Assembly (NCBI RefSeq): GCF_030409055.1 | Contig: NZ_CP116619.1 | Coordinates: 4,233,628-4,297,627, forward strand | Direction of reading: 5' to 3' | Source: Trichocoleus desertorum NBK24 | Lineage (GTDB): Bacteria > Cyanobacteriota > Cyanobacteriia > FACHB-46 | DNA length: 64,000 bases | Shown: in pieces, positions 18,438-26,845 of the stretch | Numbering within the stretch: the first letter of the stretch is position 1 | How the letters are laid out: the number at the start of each line of letters is the position of its first letter | The notes under the pieces: generated by a model | Told to the model about the DNA's origin: nothing | Database searches by the model: none | What the model saw: only the letters and a program-made list of their open reading frames with translations | Program-made: the position numbers and the translations under genes

Positions 18438-18797
18438 ATGTCGAACAACCGTTCCGGATCATTCCTTGGAGGTCTACTGTTAGGAGCTGCAATTGGCACA
18501 GTGACCGGGTTATTGATTGCTCCTCGGACAGGACGGGAGACGCGGCAGCTCTTGAAGAAATCTGCGGATGCTCTACCAGAACTCGCAGAGGATTTGTCAA
18601 CCAGTGTGCAGCTCCAAGCCGATCGCCTTTCTGAGTCGGCTTTGCGAAATTGGGATGAAACGCTAGGACGCTTGAAAGAAGCGATCGCCTCAGGGATCGA
18701 AGCAACCCAACGGGAACAACAGGTCTTGAATCAAGCATCTCCGGAAGCTACAGAGTCAGGTCCTGCTATGCATGATTCGTTCGATAAAATTCACTAA
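18438..18797 (+). CDS. YtxH domain-containing protein
   Basis: A 119-residue protein with the YtxH pattern: a glycine-rich membrane helix (FLGGLLLGAAIGTVTGLLIA) followed by PRTGRETRQLLKKSADAL and amphipathic helices. YtxH proteins are small membrane-anchored stress-associated proteins in many bacteria; their function is unknown. It lies 44 bases ahead of the DUF948 gene in the same direction. The pairing of YtxH and DUF948 genes recurs in several bacterial phyla and suggests a shared membrane role. Confidence 0.85.
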   Translation: MSNNRSGSFLGGLLLGAAIGTVTGLLIAPRTGRETRQLLKKSADALPELAEDLSTSVQLQADRLSESALRNWDETLGRLKEAIASGIEATQREQQVLNQASPEATESGPAMHDSFDKIH

Positions 18798-18841
18798 CTT
18801 ACTTCACTAACTTATTCACTAACTTTTAGAGTAGGCATTCG

Positions 18842-19498
18842 GTGATTGACCCTATTTTTTGGCTAGGACTTTCAATTCTGCTGGTGGCCGCGAGCCTCAC
18901 AGCAGTTTTAGTCGTAGCCATACCAGCGCTTCAAGAATTAGCTAGGGCAGCTCGCAGCGCTGAAAAACTGTTCGATACTCTCTCACGCGAGTTGCCCCCC
19001 ACTTTAGAATCTATTCGTTTAACTGGGTTAGAGATTAGCGACCTGACCGATGATATGAGCGAAGGTGTAAAGAGTGCGGGGCAGGTGGTTAAACAAGTAG
19101 ACCAAAGCTTTGATGGTGCTCGAAAGCAAGTACAAAAGGCACAAACTACCACTCGCAGCGTATTTTCAGGTGTGAAAGCGGCGTGGCGGACATTTACCCG
19201 TACTCCTCCAAGTTCACCCAGTAGCCGTCGCTCAGCTGGGCGTTTGCCACCCCCGACTCGCTCACCTTTAGATTTGCAGAGTAGCAGCTATAGTTCTCGA
19301 TCTACACCGGATGCTCCCAGCGAGTCTAGCGAGATGAATCGACCGTTTTCAACCCTAGAAGGACGCCAAGCCGATGCAGAGAGAGATCGCTTCCGAGACG
19401 GCCCTCGGTCTTCTGCTAGTTACACTTACCCACCGATACGCGAGTTGCCAGATTCAGCTCTGCCCCAGGTAGACTCTGAAGAGAAATCAGCGGAATGA
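18842..19498 (+). CDS. DUF948 domain-containing membrane protein
   Basis: 218 residues from a GTG at 18842. An N-terminal membrane helix (~5-28) leads into the DUF948 coiled-coil region: ALQELARAARSAEKLFDTL and EISDLTDDMSEGVKSAGQVV. The C-terminal half (from ~125) is low complexity, rich in Ser, Pro and Arg, and probably disordered. Like YtxH, DUF948 proteins are membrane-tethered and uncharacterised. An intrinsic terminator lies about 130 bases downstream, closing this run. Confidence 0.82.
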   Translation: MIDPIFWLGLSILLVAASLTAVLVVAIPALQELARAARSAEKLFDTLSRELPPTLESIRLTGLEISDLTDDMSEGVKSAGQVVKQVDQSFDGARKQVQKAQTTTRSVFSGVKAAWRTFTRTPPSSPSSRRSAGRLPPPTRSPLDLQSSSYSSRSTPDAPSESSEMNRPFSTLEGRQADAERDRFRDGPRSSASYTYPPIRELPDSALPQVDSEEKSAE

Positions 19499-19631
19499 TA
19501 TAAGTGGCAAGCAGAAAAATTCTGTGAGACCAAGCGGAATGATCGGGAGTGGGATAGACTTAAAACCAAAGTTCAATGATGCGATTTAGGAACGTCTAGG
19601 TTGCCTCTAGAGCAATCCTGTCGCCGACTAA

Positions 19632-19661
19632 GGCTGCTAATTTAAACCAGCAGTCTTTTTT
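19632..19661 (+). terminator. Intrinsic terminator after the DUF948 gene
   Basis: GGCTGCT at 19632-19638 pairs with AGCAGTC at 19649-19655 (one G·T), with a 10-base loop, followed by a run of six T at 19656-19661. This is a standard Rho-independent terminator on the plus strand, separating the YtxH/DUF948 genes from the next gene. Confidence 0.8.
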
Positions 19662-19724
19662 GCCGCCAAACTAATTCATAGGCTTAAGTAATGTGCGGTG
19701 GGCATCCCCTTGCCGAGGGTTGAG

Positions 19725-22367
19725 ATGGAATACTGGGAATTTCTACTACAGAAAGAGGGCGATCGCTCTTGGCTACCTCTAGAGTCACCGGATGTGGAAA
19801 TTTTAGAGGGACGCTATCGAGTGGTTGCTCGCTCTAGCCGTGCCAATATAAGCGTTGAAATCCGGATCACGCATCAAGTCGCTGATGAAGTTCCACCCAA
19901 GCGGCGGTCGCAAAAGCGATTTGGCCGCACCAATAAGGATGGATTAATGGTAGTTTTCCCCTTCACCCGGATGAAACCAGGGTTGTGGGAAATTCGTTGC
20001 GCTGGCGATTTGATGTCAGATTTTCTGGGTCAAAGTTGGCAGCACAATGTCTGCCTGCAAGTATTACCCCAAGAATTTGAGTCTGAGACAGATTGGGACC
20101 CTGAGTGGGAGATGCAGGATGAAGAAACGACAGACTCCTCATCCTCACAGTCCAGTTCAGTGGTGACTACAGCCACAGCTACTCATCTGGAGCCAGAGCC
20201 GATAGAGCATGAGACAGCATCTGAGCCAGAACCAGAAGTCACTACTGCCCAGTCCGAAGCTACCGTAGAAGCTACTTCTGAAGCTAGCGTAGAAGTTTCC
20301 CCCGAGCCTGTGACGCCGGAGGGTGTAAATAACACGCACCAGATTCCTGCAACCGCAAACTATTCTGTAGAAAACTATTCTGTAGAACAGTTACAGTACC
20401 TTGCAGAGCGGATCTCAGAATCGGAAGCTACCCTGTTGCCTGAGGTGGATCTAGAGAGTGCGGCGATCGCCAATCCCAGTCCAGAAATACCTGAACTCCC
20501 TGAGTCTGCTGAGACCCTTGCGATCGCTGAGACGGCAAGCCCAGAGACAAGCCCAGAGACAAGCCCAGTAGAAGATTTCTCGGTCCCTCCTGAAGGGACT
20601 GGGGTGGCTATTCCCAATACTCCAGATCTGGTAGCAGAGCCGCCAGAGTTGGAAAACGTGCCGCTCCAGCTAGTGCTCGCTGATTCTGCTTACATGACTT
20701 CCTGGGGGCGACCCTTCACTTTGTCTGGGCGCATTGAGTTGCAAGAGCCAGAAATTCCCACTGCCGCGATCGCCAATCTCCCCGCAGCAGTTCGTTCTGG
20801 TCAGGGAGAGTTGCAGGTTTGCTTGCGCGATCCGCAAAGTGCTCAAGTTTTAGTCGAAGTGCGACAACCTCTGACCAGCCAACCTCTGCCTTACACGTTT
20901 AACTGCACGATAGAAATTCCCTTAAGCTGCAAAACTCGATTATTGCTAGGAGATGTCACCTTTCATCGTCCAGCGATCCCGACAGACCAGGCAGAGTCTG
21001 CCACTTGGCAATCTGCTGACACATCTGCGGTCACTCAGTCATTTACGCTTACAGCCGATGTAGATGAGTTGCTGGATGCGATCGCTGCTGACTTAAGCGA
21101 AAATCAGTTGCTGGATTTACCTCTGTCTACAGAACCATCCGAACTGGAATCCGCAGCAGCCGACTTTGCCACAACTGATCAGCAGTTGGAACGGCCCTAT
21201 CTAAATCTCTCTTTTCTAAACTTGGGAGAGCAGTCTCAAGGTAAGCAGCTATTTCACATTCAACCTTCTACGGGTTCACCGCTTCCGCCCCAAATTCATC
21301 AATCCGGTCAATCTGAATTTTCCAAGACCCCAGCTTTACCTGTCTTTCAAGGGTTTGCTCCTCCTGCAACGGAGCCACCTGTAGAAGTAGTAGCAGAGAC
21401 CCCAGAAACGGTTGAAGAGAGTCCTGAGGAAGCCTTACAGCCAGACGTTGCCTTGGCTTTTCTTGATCTTGACTCCGATTTAGGAGATTTGGGCTTGGCA
21501 GATCCAGATATAGATCTAATGACAATCGGCTCATCTGAAGCTGAGGTGCCTGAGGCCGAGGTACCTGAGACTGAGGTATCTGAGACTGAGCCTGTACCGA
21601 CTTCAGATGAGAGCAAGGCTCTAGTTGGGGATACTACTTCGCAGGCCTTGAAGTTCCAAGAGCGCTTCTGGGCCCGCCTAAATGCTTTAGCATCGGACGT
21701 TGATTTGTCTGAGTGGTTGAGGGAGGATCGCACCGACTCATCCATTTCCTCTGATTTGACAGACCTGGCCGAACCAGCCAGGGAAATAAGCTCAACGTCT
21801 ACTAACGAGGTTAAAGCCTTCCCCACTCGTCCGGGGATGCCTCAATCGGGTGAAATGATTGTGCATCCAACGGCAAGGTCACCAGAGGATCGGTGGGTTG
21901 CCCAAGAAATTGTCGTTGAAGATGAACCAGTGGTAGCGACACCGCAACCAGCAGAGCCTGAACCTGATGAACCTGAAGTGCTCAGCCCTGCTTTGCTTCA
22001 TCCAGATGAATCGGTACCCAATCCGCAGTTAGAAGTGCCAGCGGGGGAATTAGTTTCTGGTAAGCCAGTGACAGTCCGAGTCAGAATGCCTGATTTGCCT
22101 TGCCGAATCTATGTCAAGTTTTGGGTTAACGATCGCCAGACGCGATCGCTGCTAGATGGCCCTCGCTGGCTGGTGGACTTCACTCCAACTGGGCTAGGGG
22201 ACTTAGAGGCAACAACGCAGCTCACCGTACCCTTTGGTAGCTTAGAAATTCAGTTTGAGGCGATCGCAATTGAAATGGCAACCCAACGCGAGAGTCACAA
22301 AGTAGTAGCAACTCGGATGGTAGTCCCCCCTGACACTCCTACATTGTCATTTCCAGAATGGGGGTAA
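19725..22367 (+). CDS. Large acidic conserved cyanobacterial protein of unknown function
   Basis: About 880 residues from the ATG at 19725; an upstream GTG at 19698 adds nine residues. The N-terminal ~110 residues form a compact domain (MEYWEFLLQKEGDRSWLPLE onwards) rich in beta-strand patterns. The middle is long, low complexity and very acidic, with runs of Pro-Glu and Thr-Glu such as EVPEAEVPETEVSETE. A second compact region lies at ~300-420, and a C-terminal domain (~770-860) has a beta-sandwich feel (GKPVTVRVRMPDLPCRIYVK). No signal peptide or membrane helix is visible. No known family is recognised beyond other cyanobacterial proteins of similar layout. It has its own transcription unit, since terminators bound it. 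Confidence 0.7.
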   Translation: MEYWEFLLQKEGDRSWLPLESPDVEILEGRYRVVARSSRANISVEIRITHQVADEVPPKRRSQKRFGRTNKDGLMVVFPFTRMKPGLWEIRCAGDLMSDFLGQSWQHNVCLQVLPQEFESETDWDPEWEMQDEETTDSSSSQSSSVVTTATATHLEPEPIEHETASEPEPEVTTAQSEATVEATSEASVEVSPEPVTPEGVNNTHQIPATANYSVENYSVEQLQYLAERISESEATLLPEVDLESAAIANPSPEIPELPESAETLAIAETASPETSPETSPVEDFSVPPEGTGVAIPNTPDLVAEPPELENVPLQLVLADSAYMTSWGRPFTLSGRIELQEPEIPTAAIANLPAAVRSGQGELQVCLRDPQSAQVLVEVRQPLTSQPLPYTFNCTIEIPLSCKTRLLLGDVTFHRPAIPTDQAESATWQSADTSAVTQSFTLTADVDELLDAIAADLSENQLLDLPLSTEPSELESAAADFATTDQQLERPYLNLSFLNLGEQSQGKQLFHIQPSTGSPLPPQIHQSGQSEFSKTPALPVFQGFAPPATEPPVEVVAETPETVEESPEEALQPDVALAFLDLDSDLGDLGLADPDIDLMTIGSSEAEVPEAEVPETEVSETEPVPTSDESKALVGDTTSQALKFQERFWARLNALASDVDLSEWLREDRTDSSISSDLTDLAEPAREISSTSTNEVKAFPTRPGMPQSGEMIVHPTARSPEDRWVAQEIVVEDEPVVATPQPAEPEPDEPEVLSPALLHPDESVPNPQLEVPAGELVSGKPVTVRVRMPDLPCRIYVKFWVNDRQTRSLLDGPRWLVDFTPTGLGDLEATTQLTVPFGSLEIQFEAIAIEMATQRESHKVVATRMVVPPDTPTLSFPEWG

Positions 22368-22509
22368 GCAGGATACGAGATTCTCTAACCCCTAGCCTGC
22401 CGAGGTTTTTGTTAAAAATCTTTAGCAGATAAGAATTTACCTATCAATTCACAGTAAATTCGGTTTTGGAACTGTGCAATTTTGCAATTTTAGATAGGAA
22501 ACTTTTCTT

Positions 22510-22626
22510 ATGGCAGCTTCATTTTTGCCCTCAATCCTAGTGCCCGCAGTAGGTCTACTCTTCCCTGCGGTGGCAATGGCTTTTCTCTTTATCTATATTG
22601 AGCGTGAAGATCCCTCAGGTATTTAA
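22510..22626 (+). CDS. psaI: Photosystem I reaction centre subunit VIII (PsaI)
   Basis: A 38-residue protein with one membrane helix: [20 protein letters not shown] then [11 protein letters not shown] and a short polar end. The segment [20 protein letters not shown] matches PsaI, which packs against PsaL and helps hold photosystem I trimers together. Here psaI is monocistronic; in many cyanobacteria it lies beside psaL. A strong bidirectional terminator sits 46 bases downstream, facing the psbJ end of the psbEFLJ operon. Confidence 0.9.
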   Translation: MAASFLPSILVPAVGLLFPAVAMAFLFIYIEREDPSGI

Positions 22627-22671
22627 TTTGGTACTCAATCAATAGTAGCCAAACCCAAAACCTGGAACTAT

Positions 22672-22708
22672 AAAAAACCACCTATCTTTTAAGGGTAGGT
22701 GGTTTTTT
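22672..22708. terminator. Bidirectional terminator between psaI and psbJ
   Basis: Bases 22672-22684 (six A then CCACCTA) are the reverse complement of 22696-22708 (TAGGTGG then six T): a 13-bp perfect stem with an 11-base loop. The T-run serves psaI on the plus strand, and the A-run becomes a T-run for the photosystem II operon on the minus strand. This looks like a shared intrinsic terminator. Confidence 0.9.
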
Positions 22709-22784
22709 GCGCTGAGTTTTAGCCAAACAGATGTCAAAGATTTGAGACGAGCAAAAATTTTGAGTTAAAACCAGCTTTTGTTCA

Positions 22785-22904
22785 TCAAACAGATGAGCCT
22801 AGACCCGCATAAGCTCCATAAAAGAAAAGACCTAGGACTGCAATTACGCCTAGCCCTGCCACAGTGGCAACAACCCACAGAGGAATTCTTCCAGTTCCAG
22901 ACAC
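22785..22904 (-). CDS. psbJ: Photosystem II protein PsbJ
   Basis: A 39-residue single-helix protein: residues [20 protein letters not shown], then [13 protein letters not shown]. The start is GTG at 22904, backed by a strong AGGAGG eight bases upstream on the minus strand. PsbJ lies near cytochrome b559 and affects plastoquinone exchange and photosystem II assembly. It is the last gene of psbE-psbF-psbL-psbJ; 69 bases separate it from psbL. Confidence 0.95.
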   Translation of the reverse strand: MSGTGRIPLWVVATVAGLGVIAVLGLFFYGAYAGLGSSV

Positions 22905-22973
22905 AGCTTTTACCTCCTAATTAAAATTCAATAAAACTGGCAGAGAAAAAACAGCCAGTTAACTTGCATCCAG

Positions 22974-23099
22974 TTAGTTGAAGAAATAACTAGAGAACAA
23001 AATACCCAAAACGAAAATCAGCAGCAAACCTAGATAGAGCGAAGTTCGATTCAGCTCTACAGGCTGCTTGTTGGGGTTATTAGAAGACCGATCTGCCAT
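22974..23099 (-). CDS. psbL: Photosystem II protein PsbL
   Basis: A 41-residue protein starting [20 protein letters not shown], followed by a single membrane helix ([20 protein letters not shown]). The motif [10 protein letters not shown] is diagnostic. PsbL contacts the QA side and the dimer interface of photosystem II. Its ATG is 8 bases after the psbF stop, so the genes are co-transcribed. A longer in-frame start would overlap psbF and is rejected. Confidence 0.97.
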   Translation of the reverse strand: MADRSSNNPNKQPVELNRTSLYLGLLLIFVLGILFSSYFFN

Positions 23100-23107
23100 T
23101 TCTTTTC

Positions 23108-23242
23108 CTACCGATGAATAAATTGCATAGATGCGATCGCGCCCAAGAAGAAAATAGTGGGCACCGCTAGGGTATGAACAGCTAGCCATCTAACTGTAAA
23201 AATTGGATAAGAAACGGGTTGATTGGGGGTATTGCTAGTCAT
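23108..23242 (-). CDS. psbF: Cytochrome b559 beta subunit
   Basis: A 44-residue single-helix protein: the end of the polar N-terminus and helix include [20 protein letters not shown], with heme-ligand His 23 in RWLAVH. It pairs with PsbE to bind the cytochrome b559 heme in photosystem II. It begins 26 bases after psbE and ends 8 bases before psbL. Confidence 0.97.
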   Translation of the reverse strand: MTSNTPNQPVSYPIFTVRWLAVHTLAVPTIFFLGAIASMQFIHR

Positions 23243-23268
23243 GATCTAGAACCAAAATTTGAAAATAA

Positions 23269-23514
23269 TTACTTGAGGAATTGATTGATCTGCTCTTTTG
23301 ACTCGAAGCGATCTTTCACAATAGGCACTTCTTGACGAATCTCAGTGAAGTATTCGTTGGGTCTGGGAGTACCAAACACATCATATGCCAGACCAGTGCT
23401 CACAAAGAGCCAGCCAGCAATAAATAATGCGGGGATTGTAATGCTGTGAATAATCCAATAGCGGACGCTAGTAATAATGTCAGAAAATGGACGCTCACCA
23501 GTAGTACCGGACAT
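23269..23514 (-). CDS. psbE: Cytochrome b559 alpha subunit
   Basis: An 81-residue protein with heme ligand His 23 in [20 protein letters not shown], then one membrane helix and the conserved luminal tail ending KEQINQF. The motif [14 protein letters not shown] is typical. PsbE is essential for photosystem II assembly and photoprotection. It is first of psbEFLJ, and lies 150 bases downstream of ycf48 on the same strand. Confidence 0.98.
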   Translation of the reverse strand: MSGTTGERPFSDIITSVRYWIIHSITIPALFIAGWLFVSTGLAYDVFGTPRPNEYFTEIRQEVPIVKDRFESKEQINQFLK

Positions 23515-23664
23515 TCAGACTTCTCCTCTAACAACAACAGAAAGCTTAATCACTATCATACGGAACGATAGAAACAGTCACAAGCAAGTCATCTTCTGAA
23601 AGAGCTAATTTTTGACCTCTTTTTTGACCTCTTATGATTGCGCCATTGTCAAGCAAACTTATAA

Positions 23665-24675
23665 TTAAGCAGACTTAACTGAGGCTTGATATTTAAGTAG
23701 GGTGCCTCTTTGCCCAATCACAAATCCTTGCTCAGGGCTGAGGAAGACGATTTTGTAGAAATTACCAGGAATATTTTCTACATCTCGATCCTTTTGCCAA
23801 GTTTGGCCGCCGTCTAAGCTGCAAAGCAAGTTGCCACTACCACCGCTAACCCAAAGTTCATCTGGGGTTCGGTAAGCCAGGTCTAAAAATCCCCAACTAG
23901 TCGCAGATTCAGGGCTGTTTGCTGTATCCCAGGACTCGAAATCGTTGGGCTTACTAAATTGTACCTGCCCTCCCCGTGCTAGCATCCACAGGCGACCATC
24001 TGGGGTGAAGCCCATATTTTGTACTCGACGTGAGCTGTTACGGTTGTGTGGCTCCCAAGCTTCTTGTCCAGGTCGCCAAACTGAGTAAAAATTACCCTTC
24101 GCTGAGACCGCTACATATTGGCCGTCGTTGGAGCGAGAAATGTTACGAACGACCCCTACTGCCTCCTGAACTTCAGCTTTCCAATTTTTACCGCCATCTG
24201 TAGTGCGATAAATGGCTCCAATGTCAGTCGTCATCTGTGCGGTTTTAGGGCCAAGCGCTAAGACTGTGTTGGGAGAACCGGGTAATTTAGCGCTGAGGGG
24301 AATCCGAGCCCAGGATGTGCCGCCATCGGTGGTGTGGAGGAGTAAGCCAGGTTGTCCTGCAATCCAACCCTCTTGTCCACTGAAACTGACCGAGTCAAAA
24401 CGATATTTTTGATCGCCCAGATCTAGGTTCCGTAGCTCCCAAGTTTGGCCGCCATCGTTAGTTTCGAGCAGGGTAGAGTTGCTGCCTACTACCCATCCAT
24501 GCTGACGATCGCTGGCAAAGCTAATGTCAGCAATGGTGGCATCGGTGGGTAGTTGGACCAGTTGCCAAGGGTTGTAATCTAAAGAGCTTAAATATTGATT
24601 GCCGCAGCTAGCACATAGCATGACTACTGCTAGCAACATTACAATTCGTTTCAGTGTTCTCACAATCGAGTTCAT
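23665..24675 (-). CDS. ycf48: Photosystem II assembly factor Ycf48 (HCF136-like)
   Basis: A 336-residue protein with a lipoprotein signal (lipobox ending CASC, Cys 24) and a seven-bladed beta-propeller. Repeats of the form DGGQTW (TNDGGQTWELR, TTDGGTSWARI, TTDGGKNWKAE, LDGGQTWQKD) mark the blades. Ycf48 binds precursor D1 in the lumen in early photosystem II assembly. Length is normal. The rubA-ycf48-psbEFLJ order is conserved in cyanobacteria, which supports the assignment. Confidence 0.97.
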   Translation of the reverse strand: MNSIVRTLKRIVMLLAVVMLCASCGNQYLSSLDYNPWQLVQLPTDATIADISFASDRQHGWVVGSNSTLLETNDGGQTWELRNLDLGDQKYRFDSVSFSGQEGWIAGQPGLLLHTTDGGTSWARIPLSAKLPGSPNTVLALGPKTAQMTTDIGAIYRTTDGGKNWKAEVQEAVGVVRNISRSNDGQYVAVSAKGNFYSVWRPGQEAWEPHNRNSSRRVQNMGFTPDGRLWMLARGGQVQFSKPNDFESWDTANSPESATSWGFLDLAYRTPDELWVSGGSGNLLCSLDGGQTWQKDRDVENIPGNFYKIVFLSPEQGFVIGQRGTLLKYQASVKSA

Positions 24676-24835
24676 CTCGCTTCAGCCTGTACCTGGAATG
24701 TTTTATGAATAATGTCTGAGGATTGCCATGAATCCTGCAACTTAACTTGAAAGTGCTGAGGGTTGCAGAACTGAGCTAATTATCCCTAACTAAGAGATTT
24801 TCTCGGCGATCGCTTCGCTGCCAATGCTCACTACT

Positions 24836-25171
24836 TTATTGCAAACCGTAGAGGCTGAGGAACAGCAAGAACCCTAGCCCTAAACCTCCAAAAATTAGCA
24901 AGTTTTTTTGACCAGGTGTCATTCGGTTGACCCCAAGGCCGTAGTTTAGGTTCTCCCGAAAACCGGAGGCGGAACCTGCTGGCCCAATACTGGTAAACTG
25001 TGAGACTTTGGCACTGCAAACTGGACAGCGCCAATCGACGGGCAACTCTTCAAAAGCCGTCCCTGGAGGAATTTGACGCTTATCATCCCCCTTGGCGGGT
25101 TCGTAGACATAGCCGCATGCTCTACACTCATGGCGGTCTAGGGATTGAGGATCAACAGCTTGAGTGCTCAT
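24836..25171 (-). CDS. rubA: Membrane-anchored rubredoxin RubA
   Basis: A 111-residue protein. Two CxxC knuckles, at Cys 16/19 and Cys 49/52, bind a single iron. A hydrophobic C-terminal helix (~91-108) anchors it in the membrane. This is the photosynthetic rubredoxin that is needed for photosystem II assembly (and, in some species, photosystem I). It precedes ycf48 by 160 bases on the same strand, the usual order. Confidence 0.97.
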   Translation of the reverse strand: MSTQAVDPQSLDRHECRACGYVYEPAKGDDKRQIPPGTAFEELPVDWRCPVCSAKVSQFTSIGPAGSASGFRENLNYGLGVNRMTPGQKNLLIFGGLGLGFLLFLSLYGLQ

Positions 25172-25369
25172 GACGAGAAAAAACGCAGGGTGAGGATTTA
25201 ACCGGAGTCGATGATCTGAATCTGATGATCTGAATCTATATAAATAGAAGACTCATTCCTGAAAATATCTCTTCAAGATTATTCTATACAAGATTTATCA
25301 TTGCAACCTTTCTTAACATAACCTCATTTCGTGCTTCGGAACTCCAATCAAAATTCTAGGCAGTTAGGG

Positions 25370-25402
25370 CAATCTTGGGGCAATCTTGGGGCGATCTTGG
25401 GG
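25370..25402. repeat. 11-bp tandem repeat, three units
   Basis: CAATCTTGGGG at 25370-25380 and 25381-25391, then CGATCTTGGGG at 25392-25402, running into a partial unit that forms a GCGATCGC site. It lies in the 300-base space between rubA and the TIGR02588 gene. No regulatory role is evident. Confidence 0.85.
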
Positions 25403-25470
25403 CGATCGCTGCTAGGTTCAGGGAAGCTATGCCTGATGGAGCAAGATGGAGCAAAAATATCCTAGAAAAA

Positions 25471-25890
25471 TTAAGGTAGTTTGTAACTCGCGACTCGTAA
25501 CACTAACTCTCCATCACGGGGATTACGAGTAAAGATAAAGGCTCCTGCTTCGGTTTCACCGCTCGACAGAAAATCAATTTGCTGTTCACCTGATTCTTCA
25601 ACTTCGCCGTTGATCCGAAGCTCTGCAATCACTTGTACTGACTCTGCGGTGCTACCCCCCGTATTAGTGACGGCGAAGGGAAGATAGAAATTGCCTTGGG
25701 TTTCACGGATGACTGAACTGGGTGTCACGGACAACACTGGGGGTTGCTTTTCCTTGGCTAGCCATTCGTACACTACTAAACCTGCGATCGCCAGCAAGAT
25801 TAAGGACGCAATGATAAAAGTAATCCACTCTGGTAGGGAACGACGAAAAGGTGGTATTGGTGTCTCAGAATTTGCTTGATCTTGACTCAT
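25471..25890 (-). CDS. TIGR02588-family membrane protein
   Basis: A 139-residue protein with one N-terminal membrane helix (~20-42) and an exported beta-sandwich domain (~50-139) containing FYLPFAVTNTGGSTAESVQV. It matches my memory of TIGR02588, a family almost always encoded beside TIGR02587. Its ATG overlaps the stop of that partner by 4 bases, so they are co-translated. The beta-sandwich may be periplasmic or luminal. Function unknown. Confidence 0.82.
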   Translation of the reverse strand: MSQDQANSETPIPPFRRSLPEWITFIIASLILLAIAGLVVYEWLAKEKQPPVLSVTPSSVIRETQGNFYLPFAVTNTGGSTAESVQVIAELRINGEVEESGEQQIDFLSSGETEAGAFIFTRNPRDGELVLRVASYKLP

Positions 25891-26759
25891 ATCGCTAAGC
25901 GTCCTGCCGCTCCTCCAACACTAGCGGGTAAGCCAAGCACCAGTGTATAACTCAACCACATAGACCACGGATCTTGAAAGTCTAATCGCTGAAAGAAAAA
26001 AAGCATTGCCGCAGCCGCTATGAGAGAAACTAGGTAAGCCGCTACAGTCTCACTCAAGGGCCGCTGAAAAATCCCTGGTTGTTGATAACGCCTTTGCTCG
26101 TTGGCAAACCCTGCTTCAAACACAATGCCGTAAGTAATTAACAGAGAGGCCACAATCATCAACAGCAGCCACGGGCCTGAAATCGCCGCTGCTAACATAG
26201 CCACCTCGTCGGTGGGAGCGATGTTAAAGGCAATAATCAGCGAACCAATGAGGGTGGCACCAATATCTGACAATGTTTCGTTCAGATCATCTGCCCGTCT
26301 AAAAGAAGTAGCTTGCGCATCATCATCGCCATTGCGTCCACTACTGAGAAATTGATTAGCTAAAGCAACGCCCAAGGCAAATGGAATGCCTTCAAAAGCG
26401 ACTTTTCCTAAGGTTTCGCTCCTAGAGGTTTCCCAAGTCACTTCCCGCAGTAAAACTAGCACTAGCGCTGCACAAACGAAGCCTATGGCGATCGCCTCAA
26501 TGGTTTCCCTTGCTGCATCAATAGGATGTGCTCCTTGGCTCTTACGAAAGCCAGCCGTGCGGTTGAGCAGGAAAATAACGACAAATGTGGCAGCGCAAGC
26601 GAGCAGTATGAGGGGAGGCTCTGTCGAGGAACCAATCCACCAGACTTCCATGGTGTAGAGCAAGGGAATTCCAAACAAAAAGCCTCCTGAGGCTCCTCGA
26701 ATTAAATCATCCAGTTCATGTAACCAGATATTTCCTTTGCGACGTTTTCTAGGACTCAT
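25887..26759 (-). CDS. TIGR02587-family integral membrane protein
   Basis: A 290-residue polytopic protein with about seven or eight membrane helices and a basic N-terminus that includes RGASGGFLFGIPLLYTMEVW. It matches the TIGR02587 family of putative integral membrane proteins. It overlaps the TIGR02588 gene by 4 bases. The strict pairing suggests a complex of a membrane core and an exported beta-domain partner. Substrate and role are unknown; the low number of charged residues in the helices does not point clearly to a transporter. Confidence 0.82.
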   Translation of the reverse strand: MSPRKRRKGNIWLHELDDLIRGASGGFLFGIPLLYTMEVWWIGSSTEPPLILLACAATFVVIFLLNRTAGFRKSQGAHPIDAARETIEAIAIGFVCAALVLVLLREVTWETSRSETLGKVAFEGIPFALGVALANQFLSSGRNGDDDAQATSFRRADDLNETLSDIGATLIGSLIIAFNIAPTDEVAMLAAAISGPWLLLMIVASLLITYGIVFEAGFANEQRRYQQPGIFQRPLSETVAAYLVSLIAAAAMLFFFQRLDFQDPWSMWLSYTLVLGLPASVGGAAGRLAI

Positions 26760-26793
26760 CTATAAATTTCGGTTGATTGTGCTCACGCTGGCG

Positions 26794-26815
26794 ATCGCAA
26801 AGATATCGCAAAGAT
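26794..26815. repeat. 11-bp direct repeat, two units
   Basis: ATCGCAAAGAT occurs twice in tandem at 26794-26804 and 26805-26815, between the TIGR02587 gene and the methyltransferase gene. The unit length equals that of the tandem repeat at 25370, but the sequence differs. Confidence 0.75.
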
Positions 26816-26845
26816 ATTGAGCTATGCAGCTATTCCTCGCTTTCC

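Noticed and set aside
22974-23189. 71-residue version of PsbL
   Set aside because: The first 30 residues overlap psbF in another frame; the conserved PsbL start is at 23099.
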